Assembly (NCBI GenBank): GCA_015847255.1
Contig: JADLZK010000423.1
Span: 62,001 to 126,000, forward strand
Source: Hyparrhenia diplandra
Taxonomy: Eukaryota > Streptophyta > Magnoliopsida > Poales > Poaceae
Length of the DNA stretch: 64,000 nt
Reading direction: 5' to 3'
The notes under the pieces are model-generated. The model had not been told where the DNA came from, did no database searches, and saw nothing but the letters and a program-made list of their open reading frames with translations. Below, piece after piece: positions 22,109 through 32,671 of this stretch. The stretch's first letter is position 1; every line of letters begins with the position of its first letter. Position numbers and translations under genes: made by a program.

Positions 22109-23063
22109 CACACACACACAGACTAACAACTCCAACGGTCGGCTCGCTCAGCGGTCGGGAGCGATCCAACGGTTGACAATGCATCGGCGCGTCCGGTGCT
22201 AGTGTCGAGGCGTCCCCCTGCATGCCCCAACAGCTATATTCTCATTTGTGGCGATATATACCCCATCCAACCGGCCAAATGAGAGGTGTGGGAGTGAGGA
22301 AACATATCTAGAGTGTTGAGACACGATTTTAGAGCTCTCCACATGTATAGTGCTTAGTGATACATTTGGTGATTTGCAAAAGTGCTTTGCAAAGTGCTTA
22401 GGTTAGTTAGACCACCACTTATGCGCTTGCTCTAGGCTTAGTCTTAGTGTTTAGTGAGATTGGTAAATCTCTAAAGAGTTGTACATCGGAGGGGCTTGTA
22501 GTCTTGTGAGATCACACCAACTGCGTTTGTGGTGTGGCTGCCACCGTGTCCGGAGGGAACAAGGCTCACGGCATTTCGTTCGGAAACTTGATAGTGAAGA
22601 CGGCGGGGAGCATCTGGGAGACCCACTTGTGCATGGGGAAGGCCTGAGGCTATCCATGGAGTAACCCGACCAGGAGCTTGGCCCTTGCAAGGGGGCTCCA
22701 ACGAGGATTATGGGGAAGCTTGTGCGCTTCTCGATACCTCGGTAAAAAGTGCGGAGTCATCGGCGAGTTTGCATCTTTATCTCACTTTACCTTCGCATTT
22801 ATATTTGTTATCCTAGTTGTGTGCTTCACCTTTCCTAGCTTAGTTGATAGGCTAGTTGATAGGATTGGAACTAGGTTGTAAAACTCTTGTGTGGTAGAGA
22901 TACCAACACACCAAGCAAAACCGTAGTTGCACATAAATAGTTTACATTATTGCAATAGGTTTTGATTAGGTGAAGTTAGAGACCATAATTAGAAGTAGAA
23001 TTTTAAGTTGCCTAATTCAAACCCCCTCCCCCCCACCCCTTAGGCATCATGATTTCCTTCAAG

Positions 23064-23075
23064 TGGTATCAAAGC
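23064..23075 (+). promoter_or_regulatory. Primer-binding site of the Copia-type element
   Basis: TGGTATCAAAGC two bases after the LTR end is a near-canonical initiator-tRNA-Met primer site. It shows that 16153-23061 is a 5' LTR on the plus strand. Confidence 0.85.
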
Positions 23076-23140
23076 TAGGTGGCCCATTTGTGGAATTTAC
23101 GGCTTCACCGTCGAGAGCCGACACCCTAAGATTAGGTGGG

Positions 23141-25347
23141 ATGGATACCTCTAGGCCTCCGCACTTTGACGGCACAAACTTCCCATATTATAGTGCTAGA
23201 ATGGCTACACACCTTAAAGCGATTGACTTAGTTGTTTGGAGAGTCACTCGCGACAGGGATGAATCCCATCAAGAATCGATAAACCTACTAAGAGTGATGA
23301 AAAAGAGCTTCATTTTAATGCTAGAGCTAAGAATTGCTTGTTTGAATCATTTGATGAAGATATTTTTTAACCAAGTGTATACATTGAAAACTTCACATGA
23401 AATTTGGTTAAAATTACATGAGCTCCATGATGGCACTGGTAATGTCCGTGAGCAAAAACATTGTTTAGCTAAACAAAATTATGATTCCGTTAAAATGATA
23501 GATGATGAGCTTGTTCGTGATATGTATTCTCGTTTGAATCTAATTATCAATGAGCTCAATTTTATAGGAATTACAAAGCTAGGTGATGCGGACATCATGA
23601 GGAAGGTCATCCTCGTGCTACCACAAAAGAAGTATGGAAGCATCGTATCCTTCAAAACTTGGAGGACTTAAATACCATGACAGGGCATTGTTATTAGCAA
23701 GCTAGTTGCATTTGAGATGTCACGAAAGATGGGTCAAGAAGAAGCCACTTCATCAAGCAAAGGAAAAGCTCTCACATGTCATGAGCATTCAAAGATGAAG
23801 GGCAAGAAAATTGAGTCAATCTCGAGCTCAAGCTCCACAAGTGAAGAAGAAGGTGAAGAGGATGATGATGATGAAAGTGATGAAGAATCAAGTGATGATG
23901 CATCTTCCTCCTCCACCTCGAGCTTGATGAAGAATCAATTCAAATGATCAAGAAGGTGGAGAAGATGTTCCAAAAGCTCAATGTCAAGGGTGTGTCCATC
24001 TAAATTTAAGATTGCATCTTCACCAACCAAAGAAGAGAGCAAAGAAAGAAAGGTTGCTATGGATGTGGCTAGTTGGGACACTTTGTTGAAGCTTGTCCAA
24101 ACAAGTCCCCACGCAAGGCAAGAAAGAAGAAGGAATGCAAGAACAAAGCCCTCACCTCCATAAGATCATGGGATGATTCTTCAAGCGAAGATGAAGCCCA
24201 ACACGGGGAGGCGTGGACGCAATCACTCATCATCAAGCTTTTCACGTGTGTGCCTTATGGCACAAGCTAGCAGCTCATCCTCTAGTGAGAGTGAAAGTGA
24301 TGATGATGATGATGATATGCCTTCTGTGGATGAACTTGTGCAAGATAATCTTCAATACGCTAAAATTTGCACTAGTCAACAAAAGAAGTTATCTATGTTG
24401 CAATAAAAGGTAGATAGTTCACAAGAAGCTTACAAGACTTTGCTTGATAAGTTTGAAACATTTGCAAATCTAAATGTTGAACTATCTACTAAAAATTAAA
24501 CAATTGGTTATAAAGAATAAAAAATTGAAGGCAAAGTTAGCTAGATAACAAGAAGATTACAAAAAGTTTGCTTGCTAAAATGGAAACCATGTGCAAACAT
24601 TGTGATGAGCTAACAACTAAAGTTGCTAAGCTAGAAGCCATCAAGAAAACCGCCATCGAGGCACCTAAAAAGAAATGCTCAATTTTTGATTTGCCTAAAA
24701 AGGATGCCTCTACTTCTTGCCATGATTTATTAGACTCACCCATGTGCAACCAAGTTTCTTGTGAGAAAGTTATTATAGATTCTTGCACACAAGAGGTTGA
24801 AATGAAGAATGAGATGCTCAAGCAAGAAGTTGCTCGCCTCACCAAGGACTTGTTTCAAGTAAAAGGCAAGGTGAAGCAAACCCAACTTCATCAGGATAAC
24901 ACCGTCATGGGATTCAGGAAGCTTGATGAACAAACTATGGATTGCTTACGTGTGCCACAAAGAAGACCACAAGTCCTATGAGTGCAAGGCGAAGCATGGG
25001 GAGGATCAAACAAGAAAAAGAAAAAGAAAAACAAAAAGCAAACAAGCAAGCTCTCCAACACCTACACCAACAAGGTGAATAAGAAAGCCTCCACATCATA
25101 TCTTTTGAAGAAGAAACAAAATGAGAAGGTGGTGGCGGTCAAGGTGAACAAGCTAGCCAACAATGGGGTCAAACGCATTTGGGTGCCAAAGGATATTATT
25201 TCCACCATGAAGAGCATCAAAAGGTTTGGGTCCCTAAAGGGAAGTGAGAAGTCCAATGGACTTCAGGGGAATTTGGAGACTTGGCAAAGTTTTGGTGCAT
25301 TTCATGGGGTGCATCATGATGGACATGGTAATTGCCAAGTGGGTTAG
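23141..25347 (+). pseudogene. Copia-type gag polyprotein, broken; no pol follows
   Basis: ATG at 23141 starts PPHFDGTNFPYYSARM and a UBN2-like gag core (HEIWLKLHELHDG, VREQKHCLAKQNYD) open to 23671, where a frameshift breaks it. The Ser/Glu/Asp-rich stretch follows in the next frame (23717-23947). The first zinc knuckle is intact except for one nonsense codon: CYGCG-stop-LGHFVEAC near 24057-24096. A Lys-rich coiled C-terminal part reads at 24568-24980. A second knuckle (YVCHKEDHKSYEC, about 24950-24985) lacks its first cysteine. A Lys-rich tail ending in RIWVPKDIISTMKS is at 24982-25347. No protease, integrase or RT is seen before the next insertion. Confidence 0.8.
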
Positions 25348-25722
25348 TTAAAATTATGGACCCAAATTCCCCCTCCCATTTTAGGTAACTAGATTTAAAT
25401 TCATGCAATTTTCATTAGCATCTAGTTCCTTATATGCCTAGGTTTGCATTTGCATATCTAAATTCTTGTCATGCATTTTCTAGGCAAAGCATATGGTAGG
25501 ATTGCTTGGTATCTCTTTTATTCTTGGAGCAAACCTACATGGTTTAAAATGTCTAGGAGCATGGCACATATCTTGTCTTTCATTTGAGTATACAATATGT
25601 GCCAAAGTCTAAATTGTAGATAGTACTCCGCCATGTCATCCTTCGGGTGACATGTTGATTTAATTCAATGTGCAAGTCTCCTACAAGTATTCAATGCTTG
25701 TATGCACAAATTTAGGGGAGCA
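25348..25722 (+). other. Non-coding 3' internal region of the Copia-type element
   Basis: AT-rich, no long frame. It ends in AAATTTAGGGGAGCA immediately before the Athila-like LTR. The text appears to resume at 48285 (ATTCTCTACAAATTGGATC), so the Athila-like element inserted here. Confidence 0.6.
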
Positions 25723-27459
25723 TGTTGGCGGTCACTAACGACATATTTTTTACCAGTCAACATTCTACCAATAATGGGTGAAACTAGACATTCTTACACT
25801 CATATATATTTACTATTTACATATTTCCACTTGTATTGGAGAAATATCTATTTTGCAGATTATATACACAAACAAGTGGAAAATGTCCAAAAGGCGCCTT
25901 CACGGAAAGCGTGCCGTCAAACCATCAACCCAAGGAAGCGAGGCCCACCACGACGCCAAAAAGCGGGCGTGCACCATCACCACACAACTTCTCGGCCCGG
26001 TACCGTAGCTTGACCAAAGCTCGGACCGGCGAAGCCCGGCTGGCGCGGCCGCACCGACCCGGCGCGGCCGCGCGACCTTGAGGCCGGCCCGGTCCAAACT
26101 TCGAGGCGGTATATTAAATGACATGGAGGGCAGTGCGGGGTGACATAGCACGATCTACGAGCACTGGGCGCCCAGGGAGGAGGTTGGTTTGGTGGCAGTT
26201 TAGCATTTAGGCCCTCTCCTCCATGTATAAGTAGCCCCCCTCTCCTCCTCTCTCAACTCACACCTCTTGGAGTCCTCTACCTCACACTCCACTCTCTACC
26301 TCACTCCTCTACCTCTCTCTACCTCTCTACTTCTTCTTCTTCTTACTCTTTCTTGGTTAGTCTTGGAGTAGTAGAGCTACAAAGGAGGGCTTGTCTCCTA
26401 GAAGAAAGAGCTACTTGGTAATATATCTCAATGGAGCATTCTTCTTGTTACAAGTCCCTATTCTATTCCCATAGCCTTACATTTGACTTAGAGTATAGTC
26501 TTGTTCATGTTATATTCTTGATATATGAACTAGAGTATAGTTTGTGTGTCTTGCATATAACATGTTCATACTCGTTCTTCATATAGTTCATATTGTTTAC
26601 ATGATTAGAGGTGGGATAACGGTTTGTCGTTCCTTCAGGTTTGCTCATATTCTAATCCGTCCATCCGTAGGGTGGGGATCCTGGGCGGATATGAGTAGTT
26701 TCCTTGTATGCGGGCATGGTGCTCGGATGCCGGGGAGCCTTCGAATATGACAGCATGCTACGGTTGAAGGGGTAGGCGGCAAGGTAGTGATAGCCCTGTC
26801 CGTCCCTTGAAATCCCCCCACGTTCGTATGTTGTGTAGGAGTTCGTAAATGCCTTCATGGGTAGCAGACTACCTGGGGGGTCTCCCTGTTATCCTAGACC
26901 TAACCTTGCTTATATCATGTATTCATGTGACTCTAACTATATTCATTTGTATTGGCTATGACTAGAATTGATCTACTCCATTTAGGAACATTCATTTATT
27001 CTTTATCTATTTTCTTTATCCTTTGAGATAGCTCTACGAGTGTGTGTCACACTATCTACAAATCATATGTTTACCCCTATATGATCAAGTTGGTTCATTG
27101 TGTACGTATATCCTTGTATTCATATGCCATGCTAGCTTCTTACATACATGCCTTCCTTTGGGAAAATATAAATAACGATACCCTGATAATACTTCGGGTG
27201 AAAAGCTGCAATGATAGATCCGTGCGCTTGCGGATAAATATCTACTATGGCAAGATCTATCAAGCTGGCTGTTCAACGGGATCACTATTGGGATCTTTGA
27301 TCACGGTAATGATGTTGTGGGGCGATGGTGTTGGCGTTTCTAGTGTAATCACCTATTTGGTGGTTGCGCTCGAGAAATGTCAACAAGCATTTCTAAGCGC
27401 CCGTTGTCGGGGATGGGTTCTAAACCTATTTCTAGTGATTGTGCTTAGAAATTGCAACA
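25723..27459 (+). repeat. 5' LTR of the Athila-like element
   Basis: TGTTGGCGG...GCAACA. A TATA box (TATAAGTAG) starts at 26226, followed by a CT-rich leader (26240-26350). Near its end the LTR contains a CAACA end-like sequence at 27381-27385 followed by a primer-site-like GCGCCCGTTGTCGGGGA (about 27398-27413). A similar arrangement follows at the true end. Confidence 0.85.
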
Positions 27460-27469
27460 AGCATTTAAG

Positions 27470-27485
27470 TGCCGTTCTTTGGGGA
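27470..27485 (+). promoter_or_regulatory. Primer-binding site, tRNA-Asp type, degenerate
   Basis: TGCCGTTCTTTGGGGA, ten bases after the LTR end, resembles the tRNA-Asp primer site of Athila-type elements (GCCGTT and GGGGA blocks match). A better match lies inside the LTR near 27398. Confidence 0.5.
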
Positions 27486-27607
27486 AGGCATTGTATTAAG
27501 AAATCCTAGCTGGCTATGAGTGTGAAATATGCATGCATGGTAGCCGCTTGCTCATACAGGCTAATCTTTTATGTTGTCTCCTGTTGCGGTGAAAACAGGG
27601 ATAGTGT

Positions 27608-27943
27608 ATGTCTGGTTTCCTCCTGCCGAAAAACTTCATTGCAAATCCAGAGGCACTCCTAAGGAAGAATAGGTCTCATGCCTCTTCTTCCTCTGCCTGA
27701 ACACCGACAGTCGAGCCAGACACCCCTGCACCAACCATACCGAACTCCATGGCCCGGAAGTTGCTCCGTGAGTTCTCCGTCCCGGCTATTGCCAACGTGC
27801 CCACCGGGCCGGTATCAACATTGGTGACGGGAACTTCGAGCTACGGACGGGTTGATCACCATGGTGTAGGCCGGTCCATTCTATGGGCTGCCTAGCGAGG
27901 ACGCCAACACTCATCTTGAGTACTTCCTTGTTTGTGAGACCTT
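27608..27943 (+). pseudogene. Gag N-terminal part of the Athila-like element
   Basis: ATG 27608 starts MSGFLLPKNFIANPEALLR, a recognisable start of grass Athila-like gag. One in-frame TGA lies at 27698-27700, then SMARKLLREFSVPAIANV follows. Frame changes follow, and the readable text EDANTHLEYFLVCETF runs into the solo LTR at 27944. It continues at 29887. Confidence 0.75.
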
Positions 27944-29886
27944 TGTTAACACCAAAATTTGGTAGAGCACGGATGACGGATGGGCGGCACCGCGATGGTT
28001 CGGTAAGGAGTCATTCGGCTAGCGAGTGTGATGCCGGTAGTACTATGGCATTCGGGAAAGCGCTGTTATTCGGCTAAGGAGCACGAGTCCGAGAAGGAGC
28101 CGAAATAAAGGCGGTTCGGCAAGCGTGGAGCATCAAGGAGAATATTCGAGGGCGAGGGCCCACATCACGTGCAAATCCACGACTCAGAAGACTTGGAGGA
28201 CAATGTATCTTAGCTAGATATTTTTGTTATATTATTATTCGTAATTAGTTAGGACTCGTCAAGCCCGGGGGTATAAATATAAGACCCCGAAGAATCGTAA
28301 AGCGATATACCCAAATCAATACAAACAACCCGGCTCCGTGCCTTGGCTCCGGCCACCCTTTCGAGTCGGTCGTGTCGTCGATCTCACTGCGAGAGGATTC
28401 ATCGACCGTCGACCTCCGTAAGTATCGGCAACCTTGCACCATGTCTAGTATCGTCGGCGGATTTAGATTATTGCAAGAAGTCTTGTTCACACTTAGTATC
28501 GTCGGCGGATTTAAACTATCGGGGGCAAGAGGGTTCTTTTTTGTCGATCATGAGCCATCCGGTGGGCTAAGATCGGGTGAGAGCTAGTTATCGGCTTCAT
28601 TAGGCTTGGCACCCTAATGAATTCATTAAGTTACCAGTGGTGCATGATTCTTACTTGTTTATCTATTTACTTATTTGTGTTTGCACACACTCTTTGCCCA
28701 ATCTAGATTGATGTTGCTCGGCTTTATCTTTTATTAGATCTATATGTCATCGGTACTTTCAATGTTTATCATTAGCTTGTCATTAGATCTATACGTTCTT
28801 TCATAGCCGAGCCTAGATCAATCTAGGTTGTCACGTGTTGAGGGTTCTTGCGCGTTTAGTCATGAGTCATGCGGCGAGGCTAAGGTTTTTACGTATAAGT
28901 TTCTTCTTCATGGACCACGGATTCGGCAAGCTTGCGAACACTGAGTTATGTGTTTACTTGTATCTTGCATGTGTAAGTCTACCTATCGTTAGAGTCTAGT
29001 CGGCAAGCCGTATCATGCGGTGGATTAGCTTGTTGCCGTGTATCATGCGGTGGATTCTTTGTTAGGGCGAAGAGGGTTTAGAACGGTTAAGTCCGGCAAG
29101 CCGTATCATGCGGTGGATTAGCTTGTTGCGGTGTATCATGCGGTGGATTCTTTGTTAGGACTGATCGGGGACGAATCTACGGCTTTGCTTTAGATTAGGT
29201 TTGCATGTGTACTTTACGTGTCTATGCATACGGCGCCTCAACAGTAATGAGTATTTATAGATCTATTTAGATGTATGCGTGCTTTTTAGCTTATCATGGT
29301 TAGATTGTATCATGTGGTGGATTGATCTAGTTGTGGTAGGTGGTTTATATCTGTAGCAAGTGGTATCATGCGGTGGATTAGCTTGCAAGGGTTTAAACTT
29401 GACGGGTTTAGGAAGGCTAGGCGTGCGACGGACTAGTTGGGATGAAACCTATGCATGTGTCATTTAGATTAGGTTTTTATTTATGAGTTACTGCTTTTTG
29501 TTCCATGTTGTCAATTAATTCGATCCATGCAATAGAGCTTTATGATGACATATCATGATGATCGACTTTACTTGTTCAAACATGTCTTCTATGATCATTC
29601 GGCAACTGTTATTACGTTACATCTTTTGCATGCTTACCGAATGCTTTCATTATCTGTTGATGAGATAGCTCTCATAGCTATATGTCTTTACATCTGGCCT
29701 TAGAGCCGTACATGCGAACTGTCTTGGTCTCACCGGGCATGTTTCAGATCTCACGTTTACCTCCTTATCAATTAACGAGGTCAAATTGATCGCACGCCTC
29801 AAAGACGCTCGGCGAGAGTAAAGCCGGCTATTCCGGCTTGTCGGTGTCTGCGCGGCGCAAGGAGTAGGATTTTTGTGCCTACGGAC
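27944..29886 (+). mobile_element. Solo LTR (Tat-like) inside the Athila-like gag
   Basis: Begins TGTTAACACC at 27944 and ends near CTACGGAC at 29886. The flanks ACCTT (27939-27943) and ACCAT (29887-29891) look like a target duplication with one change, and the gag frame resumes correctly after it. A TATA box (TATAAATA) lies at 28272. The LTR holds repeats of GTATCATGCGGTGGATT near 29008, 29038, 29104, 29133, 29315 (one change) and 29363. Two blocks (about 29000-29060 and 29098-29160) are near-identical duplicates. There is no internal region, so it is a solo LTR left by recombination. Confidence 0.75.
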
Positions 29887-30830
29887 ACCATCGTCATATA
29901 AGGCGTCGCACGGATGCTATCGGGCCGTGCGTTTCCTTCTCCCTTGTGGGGAAGCGCGGCGATGGTTTTACAAGGACAAGGAAGGCTGTTGACACGTGGA
30001 CCAAGTGCTCCACGGCGTTCTGGCTAAGTTCTTCCCCATGGGCAAAACCAATGCCCTGCGAAGGGTTGCCAATTTCGGAAAGAATTCAATGGAACCCATT
30101 CCGAGGCGTGGGAGAGGCTGCGGGGAGTACATCCGGGCATGCCGCACCACGGGATGGAAAATTGGCCGGTGCTCCGAACTTCTACAATGGTCTCACGGCC
30201 ATGTCGAAGGGGCACCTAGACACCGCTTTGGTGGCGCATTCCTTTCGCTCACCATCGACGAGGCTACGGCCTTGATCAATAAAATGGTGACAAATCAAAG
30301 GCGGGGGAGGACAGAACCCCAGCGAAAGTACAAAAAGGCATGAGGTGTCTAGTCCACGCCACAGACTCACACATGACGTGTGAGACCTGTGGTGAAGTTG
30401 GCCACTTGGGGGATAATTGCCCCAAGACCCGTGAGGAGGCCTCGTACATCAATAATGGGTACCGCCAACATCAGCAAGGTAATAATGGCTGGAACAACCA
30501 ATCCCGGCCACCATTCTAAGGTAATTCGAACTATAACCCCAATTATAGTTCGAATCAACCTTCACTCAAGGATCTGGTATTGGGCCAAGCCAAAATCAAC
30601 GAAAATCTCAACAAAAAGATGATACAAAATGACAAGTTCCTTGAGAGTGTCAACAATAAGCTAGAAGGATTGTCCTCAGCCGTGAAGAACCAGCTCAGCT
30701 TCAACAAGATGATAGAAACACGGTGGCTCGAGATTTTGCACAAGTACCTGTTAATGATTCGGGTAGGATCTCGGGGCAACCCGAGATTCCGCACGAGTCG
30801 GTTAACATGATCTCTTTAAGGCTCGGGCAA
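29887..30830 (+). pseudogene. Gag C-terminal part with zinc knuckle, Athila-like
   Basis: Gag resumes as FSLVGK (about 29938) and continues through several frame changes: KCSTAF, KFFPMGKTNALR, NFYNGLT and SLTIDEATALI. An intact CCHC knuckle CETCGEVGHLGDNC lies at 30379-30420. The tail continues with NNGYRQHQQGNN and then, after a stop near 30518, SSNQPSLKDLVLGQAKINEN and a helical stretch to about 30730. Gag binds RNA and builds the particle in this family. Confidence 0.75.
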
Positions 30831-31376
30831 CCTCTAGCACAAGATGCAGTCTTCGTGGACTCGCCGTTTATTGCCAAGAAAGGAGACCCTGGACGTCCCA
30901 CAATCACTGTGCTATATTGGCCCCCACGAGTTCAACAATGCATTTTGCGATCTTGGAACCCGTATCAATGTGATGTCCAAGGCCACTTTCGATAGGATGC
31001 ATGGTGGGACTCTTGCACCCGCAAGCCGTCCTCCAAATGGTAGATCAAACGACTCGGCGACTGAAGGCATACTCGAAGGCGTCTTGATAAAAGTCAGGGC
31101 GAGTACATTCCCGTGGATTTCATCATTCTTGACATGGGATGCAAAGAAGAAGTGTCTCTCCTTACGGGGAGGCCATTCCTCAACACGGCCCATACCAATA
31201 TTCGTGTGGGAAAAGGATTCGTCACTTTCCACGTCAAAAGTAAGGCGGTTAAGTGCCCATTCAGCGGGAGCGACAAGAAGAAGCACACCCGAACTCAATA
31301 TCATCAACCAAGCCGGTGTGGTGTCTTGAAGGATCTATCTCCGAAACCCCCGGAGCGAGGTGCTTCCCGCCACTAA
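30831..31376 (+). pseudogene. Retropepsin-like protease of the Athila-like element
   Basis: The catalytic region reads FNNAFCDLGTRINVMSKATF (30931-30990), so the D-S/T/A-G triad is altered to D-L-G. The second half reads VDFIILDMGCKEEVSLLTGRP at 31113-31172, followed by FLNTAHTNIRVGKGFVTFHV. The two halves are in different frames. After PFSG the frame runs into Pro/Lys-rich text and stops at 31376. No RT follows. Confidence 0.7.
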
Positions 31377-32100
31377 GCGGGGAAGAGTCGAGCGGGGACG
31401 ACTATAAATAAAGCGTCCTTGCCCAGTAGGTAAATTGGCATTTGAAAAAATATATATATATATAATAATAATATTTTATTCCATAAAACAAAAATATTTA
31501 CTTATAAATATTTTGAGAAAACCAAAATAATAAATTTTTATAAATAAAAATAAAATGTTTTTATAAAAACAATAAAAATATTTTTGAATAAAAATATTTA
31601 GTAGTATATCTTTTCCAAAATGATTCTTGAATATAAAAAATGGCATTTTGAAAATTTTTGGAGAAAATCAAAAAGTGGAAGAAACAATCGAGCCCACGGG
31701 AGCAACCAACGGCCACCAACTTCTTGTGACCGTTGGCCACTCTGGCCAAAGCCCAGCGGCTCGCGCCTCGGGCTTAGTGCAGCCCGACTGGGGCAGCGCG
31801 CGCGCTAAGCGGCGCAGATGATGGCTCGGCCCGGCCAGCGCCAACGGCTCCTAGCCGTTGTGACCGACTTCACCGAGGTTGGTTGCGCGGTTATAAAAGG
31901 ATGGGATGCCGGTGTGAGAGCTCACCCCTCTCATTTCTCACTCTCTCTCACTCTCACACTCTCTTCCACTTGTTCTTCACTCCATTTTCTCCACAAAAAT
32001 ATATTGCCAAGCAAGATCATGGGTGTGAAAGTTCATACTTTCGACTAACCCTTGCACACCCGGGGTTTTTTGCGAGAGTCGTGCTCGTTTTGCGGTTGCC
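31377..32100 (+). other. Non-coding spacer of the Athila-like element
   Basis: A very AT-rich block (31440-31640) with TA repeats at 31450-31462, then GC-richer text. A TATA-like TATAAAAGG at 31891-31899 precedes a CT-rich stretch (31920-31990). This could be an internal promoter for the following ORF, as in elements that express a separate downstream ORF. That is inference. Confidence 0.45.
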
Positions 32101-32671
32101 ATGGACAAGCTCGGGAAGGCTCTTGCGGGTCTAAGGCGTCGTCAAAGGCAGAGCTCCGGCATACAAGCTCGAGCTCCCTCCACATCGACCCGGCAAGAAG
32201 AGGCCCTCGCACAAGAAGATCTTTTGCACCACCCGGGGAGAGCAAGCTCAAACTCCCCCGGCAATCTCTGAGGCTGATGCGCCCTACCTCGACATCCGTG
32301 GAGATCGGGTGGTGCAAGCATATCTCAACCTCAGGGACCGTGTATTCCTACACACACCCGAGATCGACTTCAACCTCCTTGAGAGGACAGGTATGGACAT
32401 CGAATTCCTAATCTTTTGGAAAGCAGTTGGTTGGAAGAACGTTCCACCTCTCTCGGAGGAGGGTTCTCGCCTTCTAACCATTCAATTTCTACGCACCCTA
32501 GTAGAGGATGAGTCGGGAATCTCCTTTCGTTTATTTGGTACATCTTATCATGTGGATTGGAGAAACCTAGCCCATCATTTGAACTTTAGCTACAAATGTG
32601 CATTAGATCTTGATAATGCTTTGCCTGGTTTTGTGAAAAACCAGTTTTGGGGAAGATATTTCTTGTGCAGA
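32101..32671 (+). pseudogene. Athila-like additional ORF, 5' part
   Basis: ATG 32101 starts MDKLGKALAGLRRRQRQSSG. A frame change near 32240 leads to DIRGDRVVQAYLNLRDRVF, then NLLERTGMDIEFLIFWKAVG, GSRLLTIQFLRTL and SGISFRLFGTSYHVDW. It runs openly to 32671, where the large-LTR element is inserted. The homologous downstream part is at 44205-45255, and a second copy lies at 63049-63735. The protein resembles ORFs of unknown function carried after gag-protease in grass Athila-like elements. I do not assign a biochemical role. Confidence 0.65.

Larger units (their letters stand above)
16705..22120 (-). mobile_element. Minus-strand Tat-like Gypsy element without coding capacity
   Basis: Two LTR copies (16705-17117 and 21700 to about 22108) flank about 4.6 kb. 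TATA-like boxes inside both LTRs read correctly on the minus strand (near 16931 and 21918). Just inside the right LTR the minus strand carries GGCGCGCCTGGTAGG, a leader I associate with Tat-lineage grass Gypsy elements. Both points give the minus orientation. The interior holds minisatellites and a Helitron and no RT, integrase or protease, so the element is non-autonomous. No clean target duplication was found. Confidence 0.7.
16153..23061 (+). repeat. 5' LTR of a Copia-type element, split by another element
   Basis: The LTR begins TGTAAGGAAAATGG at 16153 and ends in CCTTCA at 23061, directly before a standard PBS. Its two parts are 16153-16704 and about 22121-23061. The same family is present as a solo LTR at 48879-49932, which confirms both ends. 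Relative to that copy this one has about 480 extra bases near 22470-22940. A TATA-like run lies at 22255-22260. Confidence 0.85.

Noticed and set aside
25723..25730. Treating the LTR at 25723 as the 3' LTR of the Copia-type element because AAATTTAGGGGAGCA precedes it
   Set aside because: Its family matches 46685, it is followed by a PBS and Athila-like gag, and the Copia-type LTR has different ends (TGTAAGG...CCTTCA).
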